Of a DNA stretch of 64,000 nt, positions 52,501 to 63,806 are shown piece by piece. Origin of the DNA: Acanthochromis polyacanthus. Its lineage: Eukaryota > Chordata > Actinopteri > Pomacentridae. A program made the translations under genes and the position numbers. The notes beneath the pieces are model-generated. The model was not told the origin of the DNA, made no database searches, and worked only from the letters and a program-made list of their open reading frames with translations. Position 1 is the stretch's first letter; every line of letters starts with the position of its first letter. Location: NCBI RefSeq assembly GCF_021347895.1, contig NC_067113.1:5376251-5440250 (forward strand). The letters are read 5' to 3'.

Positions 52501-55050
52501 GAAAAATTCGTGGCAGAAATCATGGCACTACAGAATGTGGCCATTTAATATAGATGTACCCACAAACAAAATGACCCTTCTCCGAGTACAGGTGTGTGTG
52601 TTATGCATGAGTAGGTTATGTACGGATACTGAATCACATGACCTAAATATGTAGCAGGCAGCAGGAATTGATGGGACTCACACCCCCAAAATTTAATCAG
52701 TTGTTTTTTGTATAATTTCAGACATATGTCCCGATAAGTTCGCAACAGTTGATTGGTGGGATCGCAATCATGATACAGGTGAAAAGAACTTATTAAAATA
52801 CACAAAACTGCGCAGGCAGGCAGGTTCAGGGAATCTAGGAGCTGCCAAAAGCAGGAGTGGGGTTGGAGGCAGACAAGACAGGAATGGCAGTGATACGGGG
52901 GGACAACCAGGTTCACTTGGGGCTTATTGCCATGTGGAGACAAAACGAGAGGTGGGAATCCAGGGGAAAAGCTGGGTCTATAAAGCTGTTGCAATCTGGA
53001 GATGACACAGGGATCGGTGGGAGAACTGTGTCTAAGTGGAAATCTGACAGTCTATGACCTGGTGGGGAGTGACTGAATAAGGTGAACTTATAAAGCAGGA
53101 GGTAATTGCTGGACAGGTGTGCTGATACCACAACTGTGTCTCATCAGCACAATCATCTGAGTGCAGGCAGTTTGGGAGAAGCAAGAGGGTAGTGAGAGAG
53201 ACAAGGGAGACAGGCAGACAGACAGAGAGATAGACAGATGCATAACGAGGGAGCCAATTGTCACATAACTCTGTCGAGCCTCTGATTCCTTGGCGGAGAA
53301 ATAGCACCATGTATGGACAAGTAACAGCTTGCTGCAGCTGTAGACTCTTGCAGGACAGTTAAAGCATTTGCTTTACAAAAATCAGTTACATAAAGTAACA
53401 AATCAGTGCTTTTGCAAAGCACTGATTTCTGAGATTTAAATATGCATTTTATATGAGTACTTGTTCCCACTGAGCAGTCGTCCTGAAGACTCACCCAAAC
53501 ATGTAGATCCAAATATGTATTGGTCATTTGTGTCCTATAGAATCCAACTGTTCCAAACAACCTGAGGTATTGAATTAATTAGGGCTGTGCAGGAGAAGAA
53601 AATCTTACATCAACATAAATACCGAAAAAAACAATTATGCTAACAGCTGTTTTACTGGGAGCACGCCGACTCTGTATTTCATTTTCCGTAGACACTTCCA
53701 CAGTGATATATTTGTATATGTACGCATCAGTTTCATTACGCTGCAGCATGATTAATATTTGTTTAAACAAGGTAAACACTTTGCATAGTGTGTTGGTGAA
53801 CTGAATTTAGAAATTGTTTTAGGCCAAATGGAATTATATCTAGTGACTTAGTGACTTTTAACTGTTCATATGATTTTTTTTTTACACCATTTTGACTTAC
53901 TCACCCAGCTATAGACTAATGATTTCTCCACAAATACTGCTCTGGACCACTCAAGCATGGTTGAGCAAAAAGTTTGAGCATATCATTCTCAGGCGCATCA
54001 AGTGTCTGCATATATAGAAGTTTTCTTTTTGCAACATGTAGCCTGAGGGATGCACCAAAATTGTTGTACAGATTCTCGTATGAAAGCAGATGTGGAAAGC
54101 ATGTGCCAAGGATGTCCTTGAAAACACGATAATTTTACACATACATTTTTTTCTTATTTGCTGAAGGAGGGGTAAAACTGTTACATCATAATGCAGGATA
54201 ACAGCAGGTGTACTGATCACTGCAGCTGTCTCCAATGGCTGCAATCAGCAGACTGCAGGCAGAGAAAGAGGGAGACAGGAGAGGAGGACAAGAGAAAGAT
54301 GACAGAGAGGCAGTGTGAGAGGAACTGTGTTTGCTTGCTTTTGAGTGGACCAGTCCTGTGCAGAATGATATTGCCAAAGATTATTAGTTGTGACAGTGAA
54401 ATTGTGCGTAAAGGTAAATACATATACAATTAGCCCAACAAACGTTCAGCACAACCTTTCATTATGTTAAGCTATCAAAATATTCAGAATATTATATTAT
54501 AGACTAAAGTGTATATTATACATGAGAGAGAATGTCTTAGATTTCTACACAGTGTGTTCTGAAATATAATTCCATCCGACTGTAACCCTGAAACAAAAGC
54601 CATGACTTTGTGTTACAAAAGAAAAGAAAGTGCATTTTGAAGTTTCACAAAAAAATGTGACTTATTTTTGAGTAGTTACATCAACTTGAAAGCCATGCAT
54701 AAATCTATCACAATGTGTTGCTGCAAGATCATGAGTAGATTCTCACCCATTTCAATAGAACAAGAAATTCTGTTCCATTTCATAATCTCTTGTGTATTTC
54801 ATGCAGGCATACCCTACTATAGTAATGTGATTCCTAGTAACCTCTCATACATATGTCACAGAGAACTGTATTAAATAACCCCATCTGAGTGCTGTGCTAC
54901 TGGCCGACTGTTCTGGCTCTTTGATTATGAACAAGCTTTCTGCTGGCCCAGGAATCTCAAAGATATTTGCAGTCGAAACGCTTCATCTGCTCAACAGAGA
55001 AACATACATAAAGGCTCTACTCTGAACAGTGGATACATATGAACAAAAAC
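49542..55050. other. Long non-coding stretch with minor repeats
   Basis: No gene is recognised across 5.5 kb. Items seen: poly-A at 50090-50109; a fragment at 51425-51530 (TTTAACCAGGTAAGTTGAGA, GACCTGGCCAAGAGGCA) that I know as a dispersed fish repeat; and a GA-rich, possibly LTR-like stretch at 52790-53260 with a (GACA)n-like run at 53210-53235. Several frames of 60-150 codons carry no motif. Confidence 0.5.
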
Positions 55051-55055
55051 ATCCA

Positions 55056-55372
55056 TCTATCCAATACCTGTACACCGTTTCATCCTCATTAGAATCGTGG
55101 GGGGCTGGAGTCTATCTCAGCTGACTTAGGTGAAGGCAGGAGACACCCTGGACAGATCAGTCTATCACAGGGCTACACATAGAGACAAACAAGCACACTC
55201 ACATTCACACCTACAGGCAATTTAGAATCACCAATTAACCTCAGCATGTTTTTGGACTGTGGGAGGAAGCTGGAGAACCTAGAGAAAACCCCTACATGCA
55301 CAGGGGAACATGTAAACTCCATGCAGAAAAATTCCAGACCCAGGCTGGGACGCAAACAGTGGATCTTCTAGC
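55056..55372 (-). repeat. tRNA-derived SINE, minus strand, second copy
   Basis: It matches 9408-9745 (TACACCGTTTCATCCTCATT, TTTTTGGACTGTGGGAGGAA) but is more diverged, and its tRNA-like head end is incomplete near 55370. Confidence 0.7.
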
Positions 55373-55501
55373 TTGAACAAAAACAATGCTTGCCAAATGT
55401 TTAAGCTTCTTAATACTACAGAGGTGGTTAAGGAATGCCAAGAAGTCATAATACAACAGATTGATAAGACATTTGTGAGGGAAAACCTTTTGATTACACA
55501 C

Positions 55502-56038
55502 CAACCTGGTCTCACGGGGATTCGTGAAACTGTCACGTAAGTTTTAGTTTCGGTTTCGTGCGCACCAACACGATTTCGTCATGTTTTTCGTGCCGCTCAC
55601 CACGAAATGTTTTTCGCTGTGGTAATCACATCTGAAAGTGGTTTATACCGGCGGATTCATGACGATCTAAGCTGTCCATCGGCGTATACTGCTTGTGTGA
55701 TTGCGTTTGCGGCCGCTGGCCGCCGGACATTCTTGAAATTCCTATGCAAATTGGTAAGTGTACCACCGGCTTATGGTTAGGTTATGGTTAGGGTTATGTT
55801 TAGGGACGATGTCATGCAAAATATAGCGTTGGATTCGCCACGGTTTTACATTAAAAATATAATATACACATTCTTTTGAAATACGTTCTGAGTGGCACGA
55901 AAAGTCCGCCGTTTAAAATACATTGGTGCGCATTTCGTGGTGAGCGGCACGAAAAACATGACGAAATCGTGTTGGTGCGCACGAAACCGAAACAAAAATT
56001 TACGTGACAGTTTCACGAATCCTCGTGAGATCGGGCTG
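55502..56038. mobile_element. Foldback element with 7-bp TACACAC duplication
   Basis: TACACAC stands on both sides (55495-55501 and 56039-56045). The arms match for about 110 bp in inverted orientation, including GATTCGTGAAACTGTCACGT and GCGCACCAACACGATTTCGT. The centre has CCTAAC-like repeats (GGTTATGGTTAGGGTTATG, near 55775-55800) and no gene. Family not assigned. Confidence 0.82.
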
Positions 56039-56045
56039 TACACAC

Positions 56046-57082
56046 ATACACTGCAGCCATGTGCGTAGCATTAGGCTGTTGACTTGCTGGTAAAACAGTC
56101 ATGGCTAGTATAACCTTGAGGTTGGATATTTCCAGGTTATGGAGATGTTCAGCAAATAGTAATTCCTGAGCAAGATAGGAACACAGTGTTACACAGAAGT
56201 GCGCTTCTGCCTCTTTTTTTTTAGCCTTTTAAATAGCGTGGTTGTCATAATGATGGTTACCCGTTACATTGGTGGTGGTTTGAAATTCACACTCTTAGTA
56301 TGTAGTCCATGTTTCACACTGTGGCTTTAAAAATCCCACAGTACAATAAAAAGTAACATACTACTTTTCTCCATTTCACTAATGTGCATGTGTCAACTAG
56401 CTGCACCTCTGTTGAATTAGTTCAGTCACTTTAAAGGTGATGAATATTTATGAAGGCCTTTACTTTCCATATGTTTAATAAATTGACATGATTTTATAAA
56501 AATCTTGTTTTCACTTTGATATTAAAAAGATTTTTTCTGCAAATTCTTGTCAAAAATTGCAAAATATACGTGACCATGTATATTCTTTGGCTCTTCCAGT
56601 TCAACATTTCTTAATGTAATTTTTTTTAGCCATTTCAGTGCAACAAAATCTTTAAACATTGTTTTGTTTTTTGCTGCTTACAGCTCCTCCAGTCTGCATC
56701 AGGATAATTTAACATTGATTTCTCTATGCAGCCTACAAGTGCAACAAAATCCACAGAACATTGCTTTTCTCCATCTAGTTCTTCAAGTATAAAAACATCA
56801 TCAAACACCATTTGTTTCCATATAGCTCAACAGTAAAGTTTTACACTGTAATTGCTCTTTCCAGCTCTTCGAGATCAACAACAACATATAGCTAAGTTCT
56901 CTTACAGCTCTTTGAGTTTGTTACATCCACATGTGATTGTGTGCTGTCTTGTTTATGAGGTGGATTTCTTTTGGGCCTTTGTATGGGGTGATGGCATGTG
57001 TAGGCTGAGCTGCGGCTGGTCTACGAACCTCACCAGAACCCCAGCTGGCAGTCATCTCAGCAAATGAATCTGGAGTTGAAGA
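56046..57082. other. Non-coding DNA, no gene seen
   Basis: Repeated short phrases such as CAACAAAATC and CATTG...CTTTTTCCA occur in several places between 56640 and 56900, perhaps old tandem units, but I see no gene. Confidence 0.45.
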
Positions 57083-57087
57083 CTGGG

Positions 57088-57828
57088 GCTGAATCCCAAA
57101 CTGCCCCCTACACACTATCCCTACACACTACCCCTCCGTTTGCGCGTTCCCGCGGAGGGTCCTCCATATTAAGGGCCGTCCCAAACCGCGTAGTGCGGAG
57201 GGAGAGTGGACTGTTCAGCCCTTAAATAGCGAGTCTGCATCGATGCTCACTCTGGACAACTTTTTCAGGAAGTGCAACATCGAAATGGAGGAGGAAACAA
57301 CATATTGATGTGAGTTCCACATGCGTCCATTATTTCTCCCACGCCTTTTTCACACTGACAGAACATCACAAAAAGAGTGGTGTAAAAAGATAAATCAAAA
57401 GAAACAAATCTTCTTCTCTGCTGACATTTGATTTAATTGTGCACCCCCTGACACCTTAAAATTTGAACTCAACTGACAGAATTCATTCATTCATTCATTT
57501 GCTGGATTTGAAATGCCAGATAATAGGATTGGAAAACATGTGAGTGAAAAAAAGTGGGACGCTTTCGTCTTCTGGAAGCAGCAGCGATCCTTGTTAGTTG
57601 CAACCTGTGCCACAGCGCTACAGCCATGCACAGTAGGCGTCTTTGTGTTACCATGGCAATGACGTCTTCCATTTTCCGGTGAGGCGACAGGGCATCCCAT
57701 TCCTGTCGATCGTATTTATACCCTCCCCCTTCAATAATAGGTGCCCTCCACAGCTGCGAGTGTGACTTCTTTTGGAGTGACACTCGGTAGTGGAGGGGGA
57801 GTGTGTAGGGGGCGGTTTGGGATTCAGC
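57088..57828. mobile_element. Internally deleted Harbinger, copy H1-c
   Basis: TIRs start GCTGAATCCC and share the CCTACACACT block with H1-a. CTGGG flanks both sides (57083-57087 and 57829-57833). The left part keeps the Myb-like exon 1, here with ATGGAGGAGGAAAC but a TGA soon after, and part of intron 1. Near 57545 it jumps to transposase exon 1 (minus; [19 protein letters not shown] at 57655-57599). All catalytic exons are gone, so it can only move with help from a full copy. Confidence 0.92.
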
Positions 57829-57833
57829 CTGGG

Positions 57834-58340
57834 CTTTGTTCTCCCCGCCTCCCGACCTGTCTGACTGGGTCACCACCCGCCTCCCTCCACCTTCAGCCAA
57901 TCGGTCACAACCATCATTACACTTGGAGAGGATAAATCCTGAAACCAACCTCTCAGTCGAGGTGGCTGGGATTTCGTGTGACCAGTTCACCCTGGTGTCG
58001 CCTGCGTCTATGTGTCTTGTGTGCGTCGTAGCCACTGACAGGTGGCTACTTGGAAAGTCAAGAGTCTGTTGGCAGCTGCCAATTCAGTGAGGGGTTCTCA
58101 AGTCTTGGTGAAAACTGCAACCTTTGTTAGCAGCTGACCAATTCCGTCTGAATTCACAGATGATCGCAGCACCATTTTCAATTTGGCTTTGGAAGATAGT
58201 GGTGGGAGATCATGATTAAAAAAAAAAAAAAAAAAAAAAAACTTCATGTGCAAAATTACAGGCATCTACTCCCAGTAGTTTTTGAGTTATGGCATTTTCA
58301 AATTTAAATAATTCAGGCCAAAATGCCCCCCCTCGTTAAA
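57834..58340. other. Non-coding DNA, no gene seen
   Basis: A CT-rich start, a possible TATA-like GGATAAATCC at 57929 and a poly-A run at 58218-58241. Nothing assignable. Confidence 0.4.
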
Positions 58341-61028
58341 GGGACCACATTCTTACACAAGAAACACTCATAACCGTAATTTGGTCTAAAATGAATGTAT
58401 TTATTGACTATTCTATTAAAATAATGACAAGTTAACTATATACAATACAGATATGATGTGTGTGTGTGTGTGTGTGCATGTCTACGTGTGTGCGCGTGTG
58501 TGGAATGTGGGTGTGAGAAGGAAATATGGTGAGGATTAGAGCCAGAGCTAACTTGACGGGGTAACCGGTAATTTGGATTAAGAATTAACAATTTGTAAAC
58601 AAAATAAACGGATTAAATGTATTAATTAATCAAGTGATTAGTAATCAACCCATAGAATGGAATCAGAGCAAACTCGGCTGGATTCACTGAAGTTGGACCA
58701 TCTGGTGCTGGGACGCAGAGGATGCCGGTAGATGACTCATCACAGCGCAGTGGGAGGGTTTTGCTTCCCCGACATGGTGTCCATCATTATGGCAGCAGAT
58801 AGGCGTCCTGCATAAGGAGATCGGTCCGTTGATAGGAGGTCTGATTCAGCAGAGCTCTGGTGGTCACAGCTGAATGGGGTTTCGTTTGATGGAAAGTCAC
58901 TTGAATGAAAACAAGGGCTCTCAGGCTTTAGCTAAGAAAAACGGATGTTTGAGGAAAAACTGCTCAAATTAAGAAAAATAAATGCTGGTGCTTAATCGGT
59001 TCTCTATCAAAAATCACGAATCAAAGAATAAATTCGGCGTTGAGCGTGAGCAAATATGTCTACTTAAGTTACAAAAGTAAAAAGGTTAAAATAGTTAAAC
59101 TTTGGATGAAGGAACTTCAAAGATAGGGAAAAAGCGCGCTATAGATAGGAAATAATGAGAAACCCTGACATGGGTCCCAGAGACAGAGAAGAACAGGAAG
59201 AGCCGGGGACCGGGCGTTGTCTGGCTTATATCGGCCAAGAGGGTCATGGGAGGACCTCAAGGCGGAGAGAGAAACTTTCGGCGTGAGTTGCCTAGTGACA
59301 GCAGTTCCTTTGTTCTCACAGAGAAAGGAGATGATCCAAAATGGATAAAAAAGTATGTGACATTAAACGGTTGAACGATCCGTCTATCTTGCCACCATAT
59401 TTTAGTTGTGTGAAAGAGAAACGCATGTTCCTAAATGTGTAGATTAATACATATATTCATATTATGTGAATTATTTCATTCATAACTTTATGTTTAGAAC
59501 ATTAAACTTGTATATCACAGTGAAAATATAACAAGAAGTCAGACATTTGGTAATAAGTAAATACAATGGTCATCATTCAACCTAAATAGAAAATAAATTC
59601 AGAGGTTAATAATGGAATTCATTCCAAATCATAGTATCCTGTTGAAGAAATTATTAAACCTCACATTTTAATAAATCCCCTTCTGTAAGGCATGGAAGTG
59701 TTTGTTTTTTTTGAATATGTCATAGATGAAACGCTGTGAGTAACTGTGGTAAACCAAATACATATCAGAAATATGAATTTTGAAAAAGGTTCTTTGTTTT
59801 AGTCAGAAAGTCTGTCTGTTCCAGTCTCTCCTGTGCTCCTCCAAGTCGTAAAGTTTTATGGCTTGTTATCTGATCCTGTGGAATGCAGAGAGGTCTCCGG
59901 CTGGGAAGGGACTTTAGCATGAAAGTTCATTAAACAAAAACATCCATAGCACAAAGTGAAAGTCATTGTTTTTCAAAAGAAAAGGTTATTCCATATGTTT
60001 AAATGTTCAGCAGGAACTCCATCTTCCTGTGGATGAAACATACACTGTTCCAATCTTTCTCCAATAGTAATGGATGTTGGCAGTGGCGGCTGGTAAAAAA
60101 AGATCTTGGTGGGGCTGGTGTGCCAACAGATTTCCCTGCCTAATCTAGCATAAGCATTCAAATGAACAGTCGGAAAATGACTACAGGTCCACAATAATAA
60201 TTTAATTTCAGTTTCCAGTTTCACAGAAGAAGTAACAATTTACAGACATATTAGACGTTATGCTATCAATGGGGGTTGAGTTATTTTTGAAGAGAGAATG
60301 AAAGAGAACATTTCCTATAAAAATGTAACATACAAAGAATTGAGAACCAACCAACCAACCCACAACTATATTATTATTACATACTGCCCATTGAATGTAA
60401 AATAAACTTAAGACACTCTGTCCCTGCTCCTGTGTGTGTCTGTTCCTCTGTGAGTCTCTGTTCCTGTGTGTCTATTTTTCTGTGTGCATGTGTTTGTCTC
60501 TCCCTCCTCTTTTCCTCCCGATGTAGGACGGAGTCTGGGAGTCGCACTACGGAAAAAAACTATCGCTGGCTCCTCAAGTAGCTAGATCATAAACGTTCAC
60601 GCTTTTTACGTAGCAGTTGGGGCGACATTTCCAGCACCCCATCGGCGTTAAATTTGGCGACGCCGATAGGCCAATTATCAGTAATTTTCCCCTAGCAACC
60701 ATAACCTGATTGGCTATTTAGCTGCAGGTCAGGGGCACTTTGCCGAGCGCCCCATGGGAGAATGACATACTGTAGTGCGGCGGAAATTCGGTTGTCGGTT
60801 GGTGTTAATGTTGTTTAAATGATTTAAAAATACATGTAGGCACACACATACTATTAAGTAAAACTGAAGCTGATTAAAAAAAAATCCCCTCCACAGCTGG
60901 TGGGGCGGAGCCCCAGCGCCCCCTATAGGCCAGCCGCCACTGGATGTTGGTCAGTTTGAAGAAAGAGAGCTTATCTGAGTTTGTCATGTCTCAGGAATTC
61001 CAGAGGCCTTTAGAAAATTCCTCTTTTT
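58341..61028. repeat. 1.8-kb direct repeat, unit A (split by a hAT)
   Basis: From ACCACATTCTTACACAAG to GGAATTCCAGAGGCCTTTAG this aligns along its length with unit B (61319-63130). Shared landmarks: ATTTGGTCTAAAATGA, a (TG)n run, GCTAAC-TGACG-GGTAACCGG, and GTCTCCG/GGAATGCAGAGA. The hAT at 60081-60942 is extra. On the minus strand an AATAAATAC signal lies near the end (58395-58403), which would fit LTRs or LINE 5' monomers. No gene is found. Confidence 0.75.
60081..60942. mobile_element. Non-autonomous hAT with GATGTTGG duplication
   Basis: Ends CAGTGGCGGCTGG and its mirror CCAGCCGCCACTG are flanked by an exact 8-bp duplication, GATGTTGG (60073-60080 and 60943-60950), as expected for hAT. 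The empty site survives in unit B as GGGTGTTGGTCAG (near 63047). No transposase frame is present in the 862 bp. Confidence 0.92.
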
Positions 61029-61318
61029 TTTTTTGATATTGGCGACCGCAGAAATATTTTGGGTGGGGGTTGGGGGGGGGCGGCGGGGTGCATGTTGCGG
61101 CGGGCTTGGGTGCATGTTCACTCGGATGCACTATAGTAGTTCTGTTAGTTTAAGTGAGCCAGATGTAGCGGTACTACGTTATGATTTATTGCTCTCGTTA
61201 TCAATAATTGGGGCACCACCCTAGATTTCTAGGGAAAAAATTAATATTAATAAAAAAATTAATATTCATAAAAATTTTGATCAATCTCATATCAAAAAGT
61301 CTTGAATCCTCGTTTAAA
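61029..61318. other. Spacer between the two direct repeats
   Basis: A G-rich stretch (61060-61090), then AATTAATATTAAT-type repeats near 61235-61260. No gene. Confidence 0.45.
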
Positions 61319-63130
61319 TTGACCACATTCTACACAAAGAAACACAAGACTGTAATTTGGTCTAAAATGAGGTATTTATTAACTATTCTATGAAAATAAT
61401 TACAAGTGAACTATATACAATGTAGATATGGTGTGTGTGTGTGTGTGTGTGCGTGCAGGACTACGTGTGTGCGTGGAATGTGGGAGTGTGTGTATGGTGT
61501 GAGAGAGAAGGAAATATGGTGAGGATTAGCCAGAGCTAACCTGACGAGGTAACCGGTAATTTGGATTAAGAATTCTAATGATTTGTAAAAGAATAAATTG
61601 ATGAAGTGAATTAAATGACCAAGCGGTTAGTACATCACCCATAGAATGGAATCAGAGCAAACTCAGCTGGAGTTATTGAAGTGAACCGTCATGGGGCTGG
61701 GACGTGCGGGGCCTTCAGATTCGCAGCACACGGTCTGGACCGGCAGGTTCGGAACGGTGCGTCGTCGTCGTTGTGGCCACGCCTAGATGTCCTGCCGCGG
61801 GTTGATCGGTTCTATGCAAAGACCTGATCCAGCAGATCTCCGGCGTTCTCAGCTGAGTGCTTAAAAATGATGGTTCTCAGGCTTTAGCCAAGAAAAATGG
61901 GTGTTGATGAAAACGGTCAAAATTAAGAAAAATAAATGCTGGTTCTGAATCGGTTCTTCAGATTAAACGAATAACGAGCAAAATGTCTCCTTAAGTTACA
62001 AAAATGTTAAAAGATAAATAGTTAACAAACTTAGATGGTGAGGGAATTTCAAAGATAGAAAAAACGCGCTTTAGATAGAGAAAAATGAGAGAGACTTTGG
62101 TGGGCCTCTCAGGGCCAGATGAGGAAGAGAGGGTAAGGTACGTAAGAGGCAAGAGAGAAGAGTCGGTAAGAGAGAGAGTAAAATGTGGGCTACGGCTGAC
62201 TTTATCTGTGGGTCCAGCTAAGGGGAGGACCTGGGCGGAGAGAGAGAACTTTTAGGCGCGAGTCTGGTGGAATTTGGAATCTCTTTGTTCTCACAAAGTA
62301 GAGAAGAAAGAGGAACCCAGAATGGATTAAAATATGATATTAAACGCGCAAAACACGATCTGTCTATCCCACCATATTCAGTTGTGTGAAAGTGAAATGT
62401 GTAGATTAATACATATGTTCATATGATGTGAATCATTTCATTCATAACTATATGTTTATGTTTATGACATTAAAAATATGTATCACAGTGAGAATATAAC
62501 AACAAGTCAGAGATTTGGTAACAGGTAAATACAATGGTCATCATTCAACCTAAATGGAGAGGAAATTCAGAGGTTAATAAGGGAATTCAGTCCAAAATCC
62601 TGTGGGAGAGGTCAATTAACCAGGCATTTCGATATCTAGGCTTCTGTAACAAATATAACTGTCAAATTCGGATATGATGTACAACATAATCTCACTATAA
62701 CTTTGGTAAACAGGAAAGAACAAAATAAATTTTAGAAATATGAACTTTGAAGTAATTAGTCTCTTCAGTTAAAGAGTGTGTCTCTCTCTGTTCCAGCCTT
62801 CTGCCATAAAGTTTTATGACTTATCTGATCTGTGGAATGCAGAGACGTCTCCGACTGAGGGTCTCCTGAAGCTGAAAAGGGATTTTAGCATGAAAGTTCA
62901 TTAAACAAACGTCCATAGCATATAATTGAAAGTCATTGTCTTTTAAAAAGAAGAAGTTATTCCAGGGGTTTAAATGTTCACAGGAGCTCCATCCTTCTGT
63001 GAATGAAACCTACAGAAATACAAATGTCTCAATCCTCCTATAGAGATGGGTGTTGGTCAGTGCTGAAGAGAGAGACAGCTTATCTGAGTTTTGATCAGCT
63101 CAGGAATTCCAGGGCCTTTGCAGTCTTGCT
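61319..63130. repeat. 1.8-kb direct repeat, unit B
   Basis: The intact counterpart of unit A, without the hAT. It runs up to the stretch that precedes an L1-like endonuclease. Divergence between units is visible in most lines, including small insertions and deletions, so the duplication is not recent. Confidence 0.75.
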
Positions 63131-63330
63131 ACACAGATGTTCTTTTTTTGGCTTGTTTTCTCTCTCTCTTTTTTTTTTCCTTCTGGTCAAGTTCTTTGTG
63201 GGTGTGTTGTTGAACAGTGCTTTGTTACATGTACATGTATTTTGTGTTTTACAAGGGAATGTCTCAGTGGTGCTCATGCCTCTCTTGGTATCATTACTTT
63301 AAATCCTATGGATATCTCTAGAAACACATT

Positions 63331-63504
63331 ATGGGGGAACAAGTTAGATTGACATCGTTAAATGTAAAGGGTGGAAACTCAGCTGCCAAAAGGAAGAAGA
63401 TTTTATTGTATCTAAAGCAGAAAGAGCCAGATCTAGTATTTTTGCAGGAGACCCATTTGGAAAAGAACGACTCACTATTATTTCAGAGAGACTGGATAGG
63501 CAAA
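63331..63504 (+). pseudogene. L1/Tx1-like LINE endonuclease, N-terminal fragment
   Basis: The frame MGEQVRLTSLNVKGGNSAAK, with KILLYLKQKEPDLVFLQETH, is the start of an APE-type endonuclease; Asn in SLNVKG and Glu in QETH are catalytic positions. It breaks off at 63504, where SINE sequence begins. The rest of the LINE is not in the window. Confidence 0.85.
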
Positions 63505-63671
63505 GGGCTGCACAGTGGTGTACTGCTTAGCACTTTCGCCTTGCAGCAAGAAGATCCCCGGTTCAAATCCCAGGGTGGGCCTGGGATCTTTCTGCATGAA
63601 ATTTGCATGTTCTCCCTGTGCATGCGTGGGTTTTCTCCAGGCACTCCGGCTTCCTCCCACAGTCCAAAAAT
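63505..63671 (+). repeat. tRNA-derived SINE, plus strand, truncated
   Basis: It begins GGGCTGCACAGTGGTGTACT, has the B box GGTTCAAATCC, and runs to CCCACAGTCCAAAAATAT. It is the same SINE as at 9408-9745, in opposite orientation, and interrupts the L1-like frame. Confidence 0.8.
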
Positions 63672-63806
63672 ATCCATCCATCCATCCTCTATACGCCGCT
63701 TTATCCTCACTAGGGTCGCGGGGGGTGCTGGAGCCTATCCCAGCTGACTCGGGCGAAGGCAGGGGACACCCAGGACAGGTCGCCAGTCTATCACAGGGCT
63801 ACATAG
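63672..63806 (-). repeat. SINE body fragment in inverted orientation
   Basis: CTTTATCCTCACTAGGGTCG and CAGGGGACACCCAGGACAGG match the 9420-9530 part in the same, minus, orientation. It abuts the plus-strand copy at a CCATCCAT repeat and is cut by the Harbinger at 63807. Confidence 0.8.

Noticed and set aside
52545..52994. 149-codon minus-strand frame as a host gene
   Set aside because: No motif, no splice pattern, and it lies in repeat-like GA-rich DNA.
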